NCBI GenBank assembly: GCA_025201705.1
Contig: MU616632.1
Span: 15,670-73,589 of the forward strand
Direction of reading: 5' to 3'
Length of the DNA stretch: 57,920 nucleotides
DNA from: Dissophora ornata
Lineage: Eukaryota > Mortierellomycota > Mortierellomycetes > Mortierellales > Mortierellaceae
Part shown: positions 34,837 through 47,688 of the stretch, in pieces
Layout of the letters: every line of letters starts with the position of its first letter
Position numbering within the stretch: position 1 is the stretch's first letter
Position numbers and translations under genes: made by a program
Notes under the pieces: model-generated
What the model was told of the DNA's origin: nothing
Databases searched by the model: none
The model's input: the letters and a program-made list of their open reading frames with translations, nothing else

Positions 34837-36393
34837 ATGGAGCAACCACGAGCAAACCTCGTCCCAGGTATATTTCTCGTCAAGTGGAAAGAAAAAAAAG
34901 ACTAAACTCGGTTGATAAAATAAAAACGAATATTTACCTGTTCCCAATTTCCTCACCCTTACGCGCACACACAAAAAACCGAACAATTTTACATTTGGTT
35001 TTTTTTTTTGACCGTCTTAGGCCCCACGGTCGTGCCTAAATACCTTCAGGACCGTTACGCAACAACGTTCTACGGTAGTGGCGACCTAGAACCCAAATGT
35101 CTGGATCTCTATCTAGACTGCTGTTCTAGTCTTGAGAAGCTACTCTCTTTCGAGGCCGAGAAACGCAAAGGTGGATCGATTGTCATCATGTCCGGTGAGG
35201 GCATGGTTGCTCTCTGGGGCGGATTAAAATCCGTGATCCCTTGGCCTTTTTATTATGACCCGGAAGGAAACCTGGTTCAACAAGAATCGGTGGAGCGTGG
35301 GAAATATCGGGTCCTTTGTGTGGGCAACGGTGTTTATGGATGCGGCATGTTTGAGATGGTGAAGAGCTTGAGATACCCGAATGTGGTTGTTCGGGCCGTG
35401 GATAGCGAATGGGATCAACCTGTGGATGTGGAGAAGGCTGTGGAGACTATTCATGAATGGAAACCGGATCTTGTCACGAGTAATGAGTCATGGAGAAGCC
35501 TTTTTTTTTTTTTATGCGCGCGGATAAGACGCGTGGAGTGACGAAGCAATCTGTTAACAAAGCGAACCTTTTTTTTTGGATGTGGATGTGGATGTGGATG
35601 TAATAGTGGTGCACTGCGATACTCCAACAGGAGCATTGAACTCGGAGGCTGTTCGCGCCATTGGCGAGGCTTGCTCAAAGACCGATACATTGCTCTATGT
35701 GGATATGGTTAGCTCGGCAGGAGCAGTTCCTGTCGATGTCTCTGGATGGAACATCGACATTGGTAAAGGCAGCACAACAACACATATCGACTTTGAGTAT
35801 GTAACAATAGGAGCTTTAGTGACAGTTATTATGTTTCTCTGTAATCAGGTCTGCTTGGATCGCAAAAGGCCTTCTCCTGCGAACCTTCCTTGGCGATGAT
35901 CACAGTTAGCGCGAAGGCGTGGAAGCAGGTCGAAAAGGTTGCCTATACAGGATACGACGCCTTGCTGCCCTTCATATCCGCTGACAAGGTGAAGAAACTA
36001 GCGATCGTACCTTTAATTTTCCCCCATCACTATTGCATCATATTCTTATCTCACTCTTCTTGCTTCAATTCTCTCCCTAGACCGGTCTCCCATACACGCC
36101 TCTATGGTCTGCCTTGGATGCTCTGAACATCCAGTTGAGGACTGTCTTTGGGAACATCAACGAGTATGCACAAGAGGTGTATGGACGCCACGAAAAGGTT
36201 GCCCATTACTGCAGGGAGAGAGTTCAGAAGATGGGACTGACTCTTTGGTGGGACAAAGAGCACGCCTCGTTAAGCTCTGCTTCTGTCACGGCCATCCGTG
36301 TACCCGACAACACGACTTGGGAGGAACTTGACAAGAAGTTGCGAAAGGAAGGCGTCGTTTTCGGTGGAAGGTAAAAAGAAAAAAAAAAAAAAG

Positions 36394-36470
<77 letters not shown>

Positions 36471-36671
36471 CACTGGACCCCCTCATTTCATATTTGGGTT
36501 TAACGTTATTTGGGCTGTCGACTATGCTAATGCTTTGTTATTTTTTATGCGTCATGCAGCTACGGGCAGACGGCGAATGCACTTTTTAGGATTGGACACA
36601 TGGGAACCCAGGCCGATCTAGCCACCGTTACATATGCCCTTGACGTCCTTGAGAAGATCGTCGCCAAATAA
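34837..36671 (+). CDS. AGXT: Alanine/serine-glyoxylate aminotransferase (class V PLP)
   Basis: Six exons (34837-34867, 35021-35479, 35607-35762, 35849-35988, 36081-36370, 36560-36671) close in phase to 395 residues, the usual length for this family. The first exon is only 31 nt (MEQPRANLVP-G). Family signatures: PGPTVVPKYLQDRYA at the start, MSGEGMVALWGGLKS, VHCDTPTGALN, LYVDMVSSAGAVPVD with the PLP-ring Asp, and GLLGSQKAFSCEPSLAM with the PLP Schiff-base Lys (~222). The end, YGQTANALFRIGHMGTQAD, matches the substrate-binding C-terminal domain. It transfers an amino group from alanine (or serine) to glyoxylate, giving glycine, in mitochondrion or peroxisome; the C-terminal VAK is not a clear peroxisomal signal. 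Intron 5 contains a ~96-base A-tract and intron 2 a GGATGT repeat. Confidence 0.88.
36373..36468. repeat. Long poly(A) tract inside an intron
   Basis: Ninety-six bases that are all A except two G, starting two bases inside intron 5 of the aminotransferase gene (36371-36559). Exact length may be unreliable because homopolymers are hard to sequence. Confidence 0.85.
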
Positions 36672-37677
36672 CGAAAACCCCCATATAACTATTTGAGTAG
36701 AGCGCTACCCCGAAGATATTAAAATAGGAATATTCCATGTATATTGACTTTGACCGCAATTGGTGTGATATTGAAAGAAAACCTGCTTAACTGACGCGAG
36801 GGGAGATATGACCGGGCATGTATTAGTCACATGTTGTATGGGTGGATGAGAACACATGGTGCAGTTATCAATCTGTCATCTCACGTAGCAGGTGGAAAGG
36901 CAAATCAATGCGGGAAGTGCCGTCATAGGTACAATCAATGCAGGACAGCGAGTGGAAGCGTGACCCTCTGGAGCAGAAAAGCAATAGGAAGCAGTCGAAC
37001 AGATACGCGACGCGCCGATCAAACGCGGACTTGAACAGAACTGGAGCCGGCACATATTAGGTGAAGCACGCTGCCTCTGTGCATGCCAGTTTGAGAGTCA
37101 AGACAAAGGATATGACATTTACACTCTTGACCAGTGGCGAGCTATCATGCAGCCTTTATTTTGTCATCTAGCGCTGCAGTCTTGGCTCCTTTCTTTCTCG
37201 TGTTCCTTTTTTTTTTTTAATTTCACTGCATGAATCTATGCCAAAATAATGCACCCTCAGGGTAATCAATCCCCTCACTTCGGTTCACATTCCCATTACC
37301 TCCAACACTGACCATTTTTTTCTGATCATTTTAATACCAGAGTGTGGACATTGGATTATGGACGGATCATCAATTGCCATACCCCATTCACATGACTTGA
37401 TGCGATCCCTCACCATCCACTTTATCTCGCTCTATTCCGCTAACGCTTCTAATTCAAACGGCCTCTTTCTCTCTTTCTATTTCTCTTCTTGCTCCTTCCA
37501 TCGTTCAGCATCCTTGCCTCTCTTTTCTCTCAACCATCAAATTAAAAACACGTAAATTCTTTGCTGAAGAGAGAACTTCAGCCCGTTTTGAAACAGAAAG
37601 GACATCCCCACCACCACCACCGTTCCTTCTGTTCATAAATCCATCTGTCTCGTTCCACGCAAGACACATTGAAGAGA
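36672..37677. other. Intergenic, no gene seen
   Basis: Spacer of 1.0 kb between the aminotransferase and the transporter, both plus strand. The right part (37270-37677) is pyrimidine-rich with several CTCTTTCTC-like stretches, consistent with a promoter and 5' leader. No ORF of coding quality on either strand. Confidence 0.55.
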
Positions 37678-40600
37678 ATGTATAACCACTCATCGTCAAA
37701 GGTGGACAAACATGGAGACGAGGGTGCCGACAGGATCAGCGATGAGGATGAGCACCCTATGGTCGAGATGACACCCATGGTCGAGCTGGATCACTCCTCG
37801 GCCCCAACATTTAACTTGACCCATTCATACGTCTCAGCATCATCATCGTCGTCGTCCGCCGATGCAGCAGCAAGCGAATCAGGATTCCTGTTCCAGGAGG
37901 AAAAGAGAAGAAACAGGACCTCGTCGATAACGCCAGATATAGAAAAGATGAGTTCTGCAAATAACTCTTCTGATAGGGAAGGCAACGAGAGTAGGAACGG
38001 TGAAGATCACGAGGGAAAAGAAGTGGTGGAGGACGAGACGGTGCTGAGGGATGAGTTTGGGAGAGAGATTTCACCGATTCCGGAGGTTGCAGCGGTGGTG
38101 TCCAACACGGACGACCCATCGATCCCATGTATGACGTTTCGGTTCTGGGTCATGGGGCTAATCTCGATCCTCGCGTTGTCGTTTATCAATCAGGTAAAAA
38201 GAGATGAGAGCAAGAAAAAAGCTCAGAGAAAAAACGTGGCGCGATAAGGTTAATTACTGTGGTACAGAGACATTGTTTGCATGGGTCGACCCATGGATAC
38301 AGGCAGCTCTTTGTGCGATCCATTGACTNNNNNNNNNNCCCCCCTCCCCATTTCTCATTTCTTATTATATTCATCTAGTTCTTGTAGGTTACTAGAGAGG
38401 CATATTCAAGGTTGCAAATAACGCAGGACATGCAGGGGACATTGGCATCTGACTGGACTTTTTCTTTTATTTTCATCATCGACTTTGTTACATAGCTTCT
38501 TCCGTGAATCTCCCATGACTGTCGGATCACTTGTGATCCAGCTCATTTCATATCCGTAAGTTGGATCGACAGAAGTCCCACTGATAGACGAAACCAAGGG
38601 AAGGCGAGTAGGGGGATAAAGGGAGTGAGGAGAACATCACTGCCCTTCAAGTGGAGGGAAAGAGTCAGGATGTCAAGTTGGCTGCGAGGCTAAAGGAGGG
38701 AACCGCCTTGATCGTTATTGATCCCTACAACTGCCCCTTTCGCTCAACAAACCTTTTTCTCCTCTCAACTGGAACTCTTTGTCCCCTTCACTAGAATCGG
38801 ACAGTTCATGGCAAGAGTGTTACCTACTCAGCCTCTCCGCCTCTTCAAGTTTGAATTTAGTCTCAATCCAGGGCCATTCAATGTCAAGGAACACGTCCTG
38901 ATCACTATCATGGCCAATTGCGGTGCCGGAACCGCCTACGCCGTCGACATCATTGTTATCCAACGCGTCTTTTACAAACAAGATTTCGGGTTTATTGCCA
39001 ACTTGCTCTTGATCCTCACCACACAACTTGTCGGTTATGGCATGGCAGGGATCCTTCGAAGGTATCTCGTCTACCCTGCTGCCATGATCTGGCCCTCCAA
39101 CCTCGTCACAGTTGCCTTGTTCAACACACTTCATTCAAGAGAAAATCTCTCGCCAGGACAATGGACTCGCCAAAAATTCTTTGCGGTCTTTTCGATTGCC
39201 TCATTCTGTTATTACTGGATCCCAGCTTATATCTTCCCCGTGGTGACATCGTTGGCACTTTTTTGTTATATTGATCCGACTAACGTGGTGTTGTCACAGT
39301 TGACGGGATCCCATGGATTGGGAATGGGTGTGATCTCGTTGGATTGGAACACGATCACAGCATTCTTGGGATCGCCGCTGATCACACCGTATTGGGCACA
39401 GGTCAATATCATGGTCGGATTCGTATTCTTTGCGTGGATTTTGGTGCCTGTTGCGTACTATATCAATTTGTGGAATGCAGAGAGGTATCCGATATTGTCC
39501 TCGAGGCTGTTTACAGTCGACGGGTATTATTATGATACGCTGTCGATCTTGACCCCAGAGAAGAACTTGGATCAGGAGAGATATGCCGCATATGGACCTT
39601 TGCGTATCACGACGTTCTTTGCGATCAGGTAAGAGATGGACGCATTTTTTTTTATTTTTTTTTGCTGCTTAATCACCATTCCCAACCTGGAGTTGCTTTC
39701 GAAACTCAGCGTTATTGTTTGTGCGGGGTATTTTATTTACTTGTATATATATATTTTTTTTAGCTACGGTATTGGCTTTGCTGGATTGACAGCCATCATC
39801 ACACACACGTTCCTCTACCACCGAAAGCAAATTTGGGAACAATGGAAACAGGCTCGTGGATCGAGTCAAGACGTGCACTATAAACTTATGCAGGCTTACA
39901 AGGAAGTTCCTGAATGGTGGTATATCGGTCTCTTCGCCATCATGGTCATCCTTTCGATCGTTACCTGTGAGGTCTGGGAATACGGTCTCCCCTGGTGGTG
40001 CGTCCTCCTCGCCGTCGGAATCTCTGCCCTTTTCTCCCTCCCCATCGGACTCATCCAGGCCGTCACGAACCAACAACCTGGACTCAATATCCTAACCGAA
40101 TTCGTGATCGGATACATCCTACCAGGACGACCCATCGCCAATGTCACGTTCAAGACTTATGGGTACATTTCCATGTCCCACGCCATGTCCTTCCTTGGAG
40201 ACTTGAAACTGGGCCAGTACATGAAAATCCCACCAAAGGCCATGTTCATGACTCAACTCATCGGTACCGTTATTGCGGGCTTTGTGAATCTGATCACGGC
40301 CAACTGGTTACTCTCGACTCGCCCGGGCATCTGCACACCGGAAGGATACCCATGGACCTGCCCTGGCGCCAACGTCTTCTTTTCGGCCTCCGTGATTTGG
40401 GGTGTCATTGCCCCTGAACGGATGTTTGGCCCTTCATCGATTTACCATCCACTGATGTACTTCTTCATCTTTGGGTTCCTGCTCCCTATTCCCTTCTACT
40501 TTTTCTCGAGGCGATACTCGGGGACGGTAGTCGATCGGATCCATACGCCCGTCCTTTTGACATCCACGGGAATGATGCCTCCTGCACGTCCTTACCAATA

Positions 40601-40865
40601 CGCCAACTGGCTTGTGGTCGGATTCATCTTCCAGTTCTGGGTGAGACGGTACCGTAATAGTTGGTACAATCGGTTCAACTATATCCTTTCTGCCGCCTTG
40701 GACTCGGGTGTTGCGGTCGCTGCCTTGGTGATCTTCTTTTCGCTCCAGATGCAAGGAAACGATTTCCCAAACTGGTGGGGTACCAATATGGACCATTGTC
40801 CTCTTGACAAGGCAAACTTCTCGGGCGTGATACCCGTCAGCAAGCCGAAGGCCGCACCTGTGTAG
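37678..40865 (+). CDS. Oligopeptide transporter (OPT family)
   Basis: Five exons (37678-38193, 38379-38383, 38496-38555, 38795-39628, 39764-40865) give 838 residues, a normal OPT length. The N-terminal ~155 residues are acidic, Ser-rich and cytosolic. The first membrane segment runs WVMGLISILALSFINQ and continues across three splice junctions as FFFFRESPMTVGSLVIQLIS then YPIGQFMARVLPTQP. The hallmark SLNPGPFNVKEHVLITIMAN follows. There are about 12-15 hydrophobic segments, and the C-terminal half carries PGRPIANVTFKTYGYISM and NWWG. OPT members import tetra/pentapeptides, glutathione or metal chelates with protons at the plasma membrane; the substrate is not predictable here. Exon 2 is only 5 nt (see separate entry). 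Intron 1 holds the assembly gap. Confidence 0.85.
38329..38338. other. Assembly gap (10 Ns)
   Basis: Ten N within intron 1 of the OPT gene; real length unknown. Flanked on the right by a C-rich stretch. Confidence 0.99.
38379..38383 (+). other. 5-nt micro-exon TTCTT of the OPT gene
   Basis: Exon 1 ends in phase 0 after Asn-Gln (donor CAG|gtaaaa). The next obvious exon begins c-ttc-ttc-cgt after ttacatag and needs two preceding bases. Between them, tcatctag|TTCTT|gtaggt offers an acceptor, five bases and a donor. Inserting TTCTT restores the frame and yields N-Q-F-F-F-F-R-E, which fits the family's NQFFWFR-like motif. It was inferred from sequence alone. Confidence 0.65.
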
Positions 40866-41122
40866 CAGACGAATCCGCAGTTCCTTCATCAATTATGTTT
40901 TTTTTTTTCCCCATGAAATCTGTATAGTAGATATAAAAAAAAATCGCATCACATCACATCACGTCGCATCGGTGGCATGTTTAGTACTTTTTATTTCCCT
41001 TTTCGCGCCTTTTCGCGCTATCTTCAAATACGATACGCATTATCTGTATCTGTATCTTTCGCGGCTTTCTTTTTATCTATTTTATACTCCAAGCTATTTT
41101 TTTTTGTTTTTGTTTCTGGTCT
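40866..41122. other. Convergent 3' spacer
   Basis: Lies between the stops of the OPT transporter and NUP188. It contains a catca-type short repeat at about 40946-40965 and T-rich tracts. No gene seen. Confidence 0.6.
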
Positions 41123-44100
41123 TTACAGGACAATGATCTTTGTCTCTGCAAAATTTTTGATGATCGGGATCATAATGTCTCTCAGGGACCGGATCATCGC
41201 GTGTGCCTCTTCTCCAAGCGAATCTCTCCTCGCCTGCACCGGCACATTCTCGAATCGCTGCAACATCCGCTGTGTAGAGTTTAGTGTAGAGATCAGATCC
41301 ATACACTGATCCTGAATATCCCTTCGAGACGTGGCGTCCTGCTCCGGATAGTACATGTACAACCCCAGCTGGGTCGCAATCACCACCAACGCATCTTCCA
41401 GTAGAGAGATCATTCGGGTCGACGATCCTGTCGTAGTCGAAAGCGTTGCAAACGCAGACTCGTTGGCTTTCGTGCTCGTGGCTGCCAAGGACGCTGATGC
41501 TGATGATGTCGACGACGATGCGGGTTGCGATGGTGCAGTCGATGACGATGGTTTTGTGGTCAACAACGAACCAGCGGCGGCATTAGTCGAGGCAGCAGGG
41601 GAAGGTGCTGTCGCCGTCAACAAGTTTCCAAAGTGTGCCAACCGCGACGAGGTTGTTGAGCTGGTCGTGCTCTTCGATGATGTCGTGTTGACGTTATTCT
41701 GTCTGTCGTCATCGCCCGCGTCCTTATAAAGCCCCGCAGATCCTCCTGTCTTGCCCTCCAATCGCGCTTCCCATTCCTTGAGCGACGTGCTTGCATACTG
41801 GACTAGATCAAACATTGTCCCGAACGATGCAGGTTTGGAGGCCTGTGTTTCCGTGGTTGGTTCGATAACGCGCTTGCGGATCGGCCATTCCAGATTCGAC
41901 TTTGTTAAGATCACTGCTGGATCCGTCCACGCTAGGATAGTCGATAGGATGTTTCTCACAACAGCCGCCAATTTACCCTCGATCAACGTCGATAGCGCCG
42001 AGCCCTGCCCAGTCTCCTTGGCCTTGTTCTCTTCCACCGTGATTGGGAGGATCGCCGACGCCAACGTATGTGGATGAGTAAAGAAATATACCGCATGCTG
42101 CAAATTATACCGCGAATGCTCAAAGAATGCAGGTAACAGCCATCCGCCACCCAGGGTTTCTAGACGCGCATCATTCTTTGAGAGCTCGTAGAATAACATC
42201 GTGATCCTCTCCAGCTCCTCCAGTTTTGCGCTCGTGAGCGGTCCATCCGTCGAGGTTTCGAGTCCAACCTTGATCTGGTTCGAGTACAGGGTAATAAATC
42301 CAATCAGCAGTTGCAGGAACGCCTCGTTTGTACACATCGTCCGCAAAAGACTCGTCACAGTCGCCAGCATCATGCACCAGGCCTGGTGCCAGTTTCCTCG
42401 ATCGCCATGAATCCCGTTCAAATGTGAAATCTCGCCGCGTTGGATCAACGGCGTCAGACCATTATGCGTCAGCATCGACATCACACCTGCATCGCACAAG
42501 TAAACAGCCATCTCTGGAATGTTTGCCAAAGCCAACAAGAAGTTAAGACTGCCTTCAAAGAACGACGGGCGGTTATCGTAATCACCCGATGAGACGCTTC
42601 GAGCACAGAGCTGCAAATTGAACCGGAAGACATCGGAATTCCGCAAGATGGGGATCCAAAGGGATGGGTGAGGGTTCCAGACGGGATGGCAGAGCTCTTC
42701 CAGGAGTGCCAGGAGAATCACAATATTGTCCGAGTGGTCATGTTGTCCCAACAAATGGCTCTCAACAATCGTGCTGAAGCAGTTAGCGATCGTTGGTTGG
42801 ATAAGGATGGCCGACTTTTGGAGTTCCTCAAGGCGCTCTAAATCCAGGCTCGACAAAACATCCTTCTCGTGCAAAGCGCGGTAGCAGAACAAAATGGCCA
42901 GCAATAGCGGCTGGTGTGCAGACTGTCCCTCAACAGGACTCTGGATCGCCGTCAGCAGATCCACATCTGGGCTTTGGATCAATCGTTGCAGCCTGGTCAC
43001 GATCTCGGGGAAGTATACCGCCATGTTCTTCTTATCGGAACGCTTGATGGATGTGGTGCTCTCGATCACGGACAGCAAGAGGTGGCTACAATGCTGGCGG
43101 GCCATTCCGAGGATCAAACTGCCCATAGTGTCGCGCTCAATGTGGCCCAGCAAGCTATTCACGAATTCGTAGTACCATTCAGGACTCGCAGTCTTCCCAG
43201 CCTTCGTTGCCCAGACGGAGCACTCCAGATTGGTGGCCACAACATCCATGAAAAAGCGCCAAGCCGAGAGTAGATGCATCTCCGAATGGACCATAGACGT
43301 GTTCAAGTTGACGTGGAAAACTGTCCGCAAAAACGCATGCTCATGTTCCCTGCCACTCCAAATCAGCTTGCATCGCGCCCTCTCCAGATCCAACATGAAC
43401 GAGTCTCCTGGCAGATAGTCGGTGTCGTAGAAATCATCCCATCTCCTGACAGCGAGTTTCTGATAATCAAAGCTCGACGACATGAACCGCCTCATCCTCT
43501 TCAACTCACGGTGGCCCTCAATATGATAATGGATTACCGGGAAGGTATCGTTCCACTCGAGAAAACGACCTTTACTGGCACACTCCTCCACAAACCCCTT
43601 TACACCTTTGGGCAAACTATCCAGGTTTCGAGATGATACCCCTTTCTCTGCACAATGGTAGTGGATTGCGAGAGCAAAGATACGAAGGGCATCTCCTCGC
43701 GATCGCTGGTCAGCGTTGGCGTGTGTGACATTCCAGACCTGTGCAAGGGCATCCCTATTGTATTGTGTGGCGGCATCCTCCCAGTGTCCACATTCGAGAT
43801 CAGTGTGGGCTTCCGGTCTCGAGAGGATCTGCGCAAGGTCCTGCCAGAACACTTCATTTTCCTGCAAGCCCTTGATTACGACGGCGTGGTCCTTTGCATT
43901 CTGCCAAAGAACGTCCAGGAAATGGAGAGCATGCGGCAAGGTCTCCGGGTCGCTTTTTAGGACTACATCTCCCTTGTGCAAGATTTCGAGAGCCTTGAAC
44001 AACACCGAGTTCTTGGCGCTCTCTTTGAAGTGGTTGTCGGGGACTTTTGTATCTGGATTCATGTGATCCTTTGACAGGAACAGGATAGCGAGACCTGGTT

Positions 44101-47100
44101 GCGTCGTCAGCGTGATAGTGATAAAACTCCAAAGAGCAATGCGGTATCTGGTCGGTTGGCTATCATCAATCACCCTGCTCACCAACGTCGATACCAACTG
44201 CTGGGCCTGTTCTGTCGTTCCGAGATACCCTACAAATGATGGCCTTGTCTTCCATTCAGATGTTAACGAGCACAATAGCGTCAGCACATCTGTTGACTCC
44301 AATGCCGCCGCCTCGCCGCAAGAAAAGTCGCAGTACGACGCCAGAACTCGGATAAGCGACGCATTCGCCCTGCCGACAGTACGATCGATCATGTAAACTT
44401 CCAAGAATGACGGCTGTCCTCCAGACATCTTCCTATGGCGCAACAGAGTCTTCACCAACTTGAGACCCTCCAGCACCATTATCCAAATCTCCTCCATCTC
44501 CCTCAGTCGATTGTATTTCGAAAAGTAAGCTGAGAAGTCTGGCCCCGAGCCGATGATCGAAACAAGAGGCAACGTGAGTTGTTTGCCGCCGTCGAACAAA
44601 AAGTTCTTGAATAGGTACTCCTGCAAGGTGTCTAGACCGATGTAGTCCGAGGGGTCACTTCCGCTGAGTAGAGGCAAGTCGTCCAGAGTGCTGTTGAAGA
44701 TCGAAAGGATCTTGGATGCAATGCTGAAGCGATCTCTGATATTGGTGTACTGCCAGCTCTCGTAGTTGATAAATATATCGTTCTGAAAATAAACCAGGCA
44801 GGGGTAGAGAACCTCGGACTTGGTGCAGCGCATTTCCTGCTGGTCCCAGATCTCCATCTGCTGAGCGTCAGTGATCAATTTTTGAACCAGATCCAGAAAG
44901 GCGAGTGTAACTGCGTAGTGGCCTCTGAGGCATTCGAACCGGGAGAGGATGTTGTAGGCAAGCCCGCTGGTCTGAACGCGGCTTAATCCTGTAAACTGGA
45001 CCGTCGTTGTGATGACAGAAGGCAAGAACGAAGACTGCCTGAGGTAGAGCCAGACATCTTGCGTATAAGAGTCAGCTAGTCGGGTAATGCATTTCAGACA
45101 GGATGCGATGACATCCAGTGGAGGCTGCTGGAACTTTGAGCATTGATCCAGAATCGCAAAGAATGTTGGAATTGGCGAACCTTTCCCTTCTCCCCCAGCT
45201 AAAGTGTCCAGCAGTCCGTGCGCGACAGCCGGGTAACGGTATACAGCCTCAGAGAGATCCAGGATTGCTTTAATCTGGGAAATGTCAACTCTTGACTTTG
45301 GCTCAAAGTCCTCGACGTTCACCTGTTGGAAAGCCTCCAGCATTGTGAGGCACAGGTCCCATCCAGAGTTCTCGTGTCTCCATTGTACAATGTGTGCTGC
45401 ATTTGGTCCCGAAATGAGGCTTCCGGTCGTTCCTGCAGGCAGTACCAGCAATGGGCGTTCTGGGATGATCCCAAAAGGCACATCCTGGAGTGCTTTTAGG
45501 ACAGTTGCTCCCGTGGTGGGATGCGCGTTGACTTCTATCGAAGCCTGGGTTATTTGGATAAGGTGCGTGAGAGATGGTAGGTGGCTGAAGTAATAGACGG
45601 TGTGTTCAGCAGACTCCTTTCCTCCAGTGGCGAGGGCGCTCAGTAGCTTCGCAAGCGGCTCAAATTGAAGGGGGAATCGACCGCGGGCGGTGTCCAGCAC
45701 TTGTACCGTTCCCTGTCCAAGCGCAGGCGATTCTTGCCAGATATTTTGACAAAGGTCTGGCTCGTCCGTGAGCAAGTCTGCAAGACATGCGACTAATCCA
45801 TCAAAGTCCTTGATAGCCTTGGAATCATGATTTAGAAGCGAGACCTCCAAAAGAAGGAAAAACATCCTCTTGTACGTCGATCCATCCTTTGAGTGCGGCT
45901 GAAATAGCTCGTTGGCGAATATTCCGTGAAGGTACTTGAAGACGTCGAGCGTTTCGATGGACACATATACGAGCTGAGCCGCGAATCGTCTTGACTCTGT
46001 CTGATCACCAGATTGAGAGGCCATGCTAGCCCAGAGCACATTGGACCATGCCAAAATGAATGGCCCTAATTCTTGCTGCCGCTCTGCGCTCTGGAGAGCC
46101 TTGTTGATATTCTGCACCTGAGCTGTCGATTTGAAGACATGGTCGCTACTTTCGTATGATTCTGCCGTCGACGTGTTGAACAGGCTTTCGAGATCCAGAG
46201 ACGCAAGTGAGAGGGTGACGCAGAGTAATCGAATGCCCTCCCAGTTGTCCACCGCCTCGACCTTGAATCTCGTCCTGTAGGCTTGCTGTTTTCCGAATTG
46301 TGTCGAAATCAACGTCGAGATGACGGCCCCTGGTAATTCCGTCTTTGAGTCCGTTCCTCCATATGCGAGCGCGATCATGGACTCCAATAGAGCACTCTGT
46401 TCTGTCAAAGACTGTCCGATCCAGAGGTCCAGGTACCCCGCGTTGGCTGTGAAATACTCTGGTGCATCCTCTAGAACCTTTTCGTTGTACTGAGCGAGAA
46501 GCTTTCGAATCAAGGCAACGCTTTGAGACTTGATGCCTTCGACAACTGCGATCTTTTCGTACTCTAAGTTCGAGCCATTCTGCGCCGATTGCCTGACTAG
46601 CTCCCCCAAAAGCGACACCAACGAAGATCGCTCCTTCCAATACGATATCACAGCCTTCAAAACAACATCCTCTGTGATTGTGTCAGGAACGTTCAGTTCC
46701 AGGGAGAAATCGTCGATAATTTTCAACGCCTGCATTTCATCCAGTTTGACAATATCGCTCAGCCGCTTTGCCAAAATCACTTGGGCATCCGTAAACTTTT
46801 TGCCATCAGCACGTGTGGCTGTTGTCATTCCCGTGCGTGAAGTGGCCGATGGCTTTTTGAACGCCTCGAGTCCAAGCTTAATCTCATTGATCCTGTCCTC
46901 AACAACAACCTTCAGTGCATCTGTAAGGGCTCCTGTCCTCTCATACTGCGTTGCGACAGCGAGAAAAGCTCCTTCGAAGGATCTACCAGGCGAACGGCAG
47001 AGCAAAAGAAAGTCATTAATCAAGACTTGTATCGAAGACCTTTCATGCTGTGGTTAGACGACGGGACATTGAATTTACACTAGTAATTACCTTGTTGAAA

Positions 47101-47296
47101 CGGTGCTTGATGGCTCACTGTATTGACTCATGGATGAAAAGGGTGCAGGTTGACACAACAATCGAGTACCGGTGGCGAAGATCTCTTCGCTGTTCAATAG
47201 GACCTTTGCAGGGTCTAGGTTCACTGAGAAGTTTAAGATCAGTTTCAAGCAAACAATGGAGGAATAATGTTTAAGACGATGCGATGGTTCACTCAT
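41123..47296 (-). CDS. NUP188: Nucleoporin NUP188
   Basis: Exon 2 (41123-47039) is one long open frame; joined to exon 1 (47091-47296) across a 51-bp intron it gives 2040 residues starting MSEPSHRLKHYSS. It is an all-helical (HEAT/ARM-like) solenoid with no enzyme motif. Recognisable family segments include IVQWRHENSGWDLCLTMLEAF, PPLDVIASCLKCITRLAD followed by VWLYLRQSSFLPSV (compare PPVDVIASCVNCL and VWTDLRHTGFLP in vertebrate NUP188), ETQPGLAILFL, and the C-terminal RSLRDIMIPIIKNF. In the family, NUP188 sits in the inner ring of the nuclear pore with NUP93 and helps set transport of membrane proteins. A Ser/Thr/Ala-rich insert of ~130 residues lies near the C-terminus (coded about 41400-41740). 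The first intron's acceptor (gaaag) and thus the first 68 residues are less certain. Confidence 0.82.
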
Positions 47297-47688
47297 GCCA
47301 CATTCCGTAATGGAAGAAGCCACTGACCTGAAGAGCTAAAGCTGATTGAATGCTACGCGACTGGGTATGGTGAGGTATTACAGGCACTCGATGCCACAGT
47401 GCGGATTCGGGGGGATGAGCGCGAAGCAGAGAGAAAGCTCCACGAACTAGACTTGCGTGATGCGAATAAGTCGAGAGCAGGGTGTAGCTTGCGAGCGAGA
47501 GCAATGTTTGTGTGGGGATGAGAGTGATGAACGAAACAACGCGTCAATGTGGAATGCGTGTTGATGTTAAGCATTGCGCCTTCTATTTTTTGTTTATGCA
47601 CAGGCACTTTGTGACTGTAGAACGGCTCAGTCATGTATTTTGTGCCTTCTCTGTGCCAGCGCCAGCGTCGCTGCCATCCTGACAGACG
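47297..47688. promoter_or_regulatory. Divergent NUP188/XRCC2 promoter region with one ACGCGT
   Basis: This 392-bp head-to-head spacer contains ACGCGT at 47539-47544, the MCB cell-cycle element sequence known from yeast G1/S genes. A single 6-base match is weak, since ACGCGT also occurs elsewhere in this window. Confidence 0.3.

Noticed and set aside
36270..36486. Poly-Phe minus-strand ORFs
   Set aside because: Translation of the intronic A-tract; no coding meaning.
47040..47090. Alternative NUP188 acceptor ccacag at 47046
   Set aside because: It looks like a better acceptor but gives a frameshift with exon 1; the gaaag acceptor ending at 47040 keeps the frame, so it was preferred with reduced confidence.
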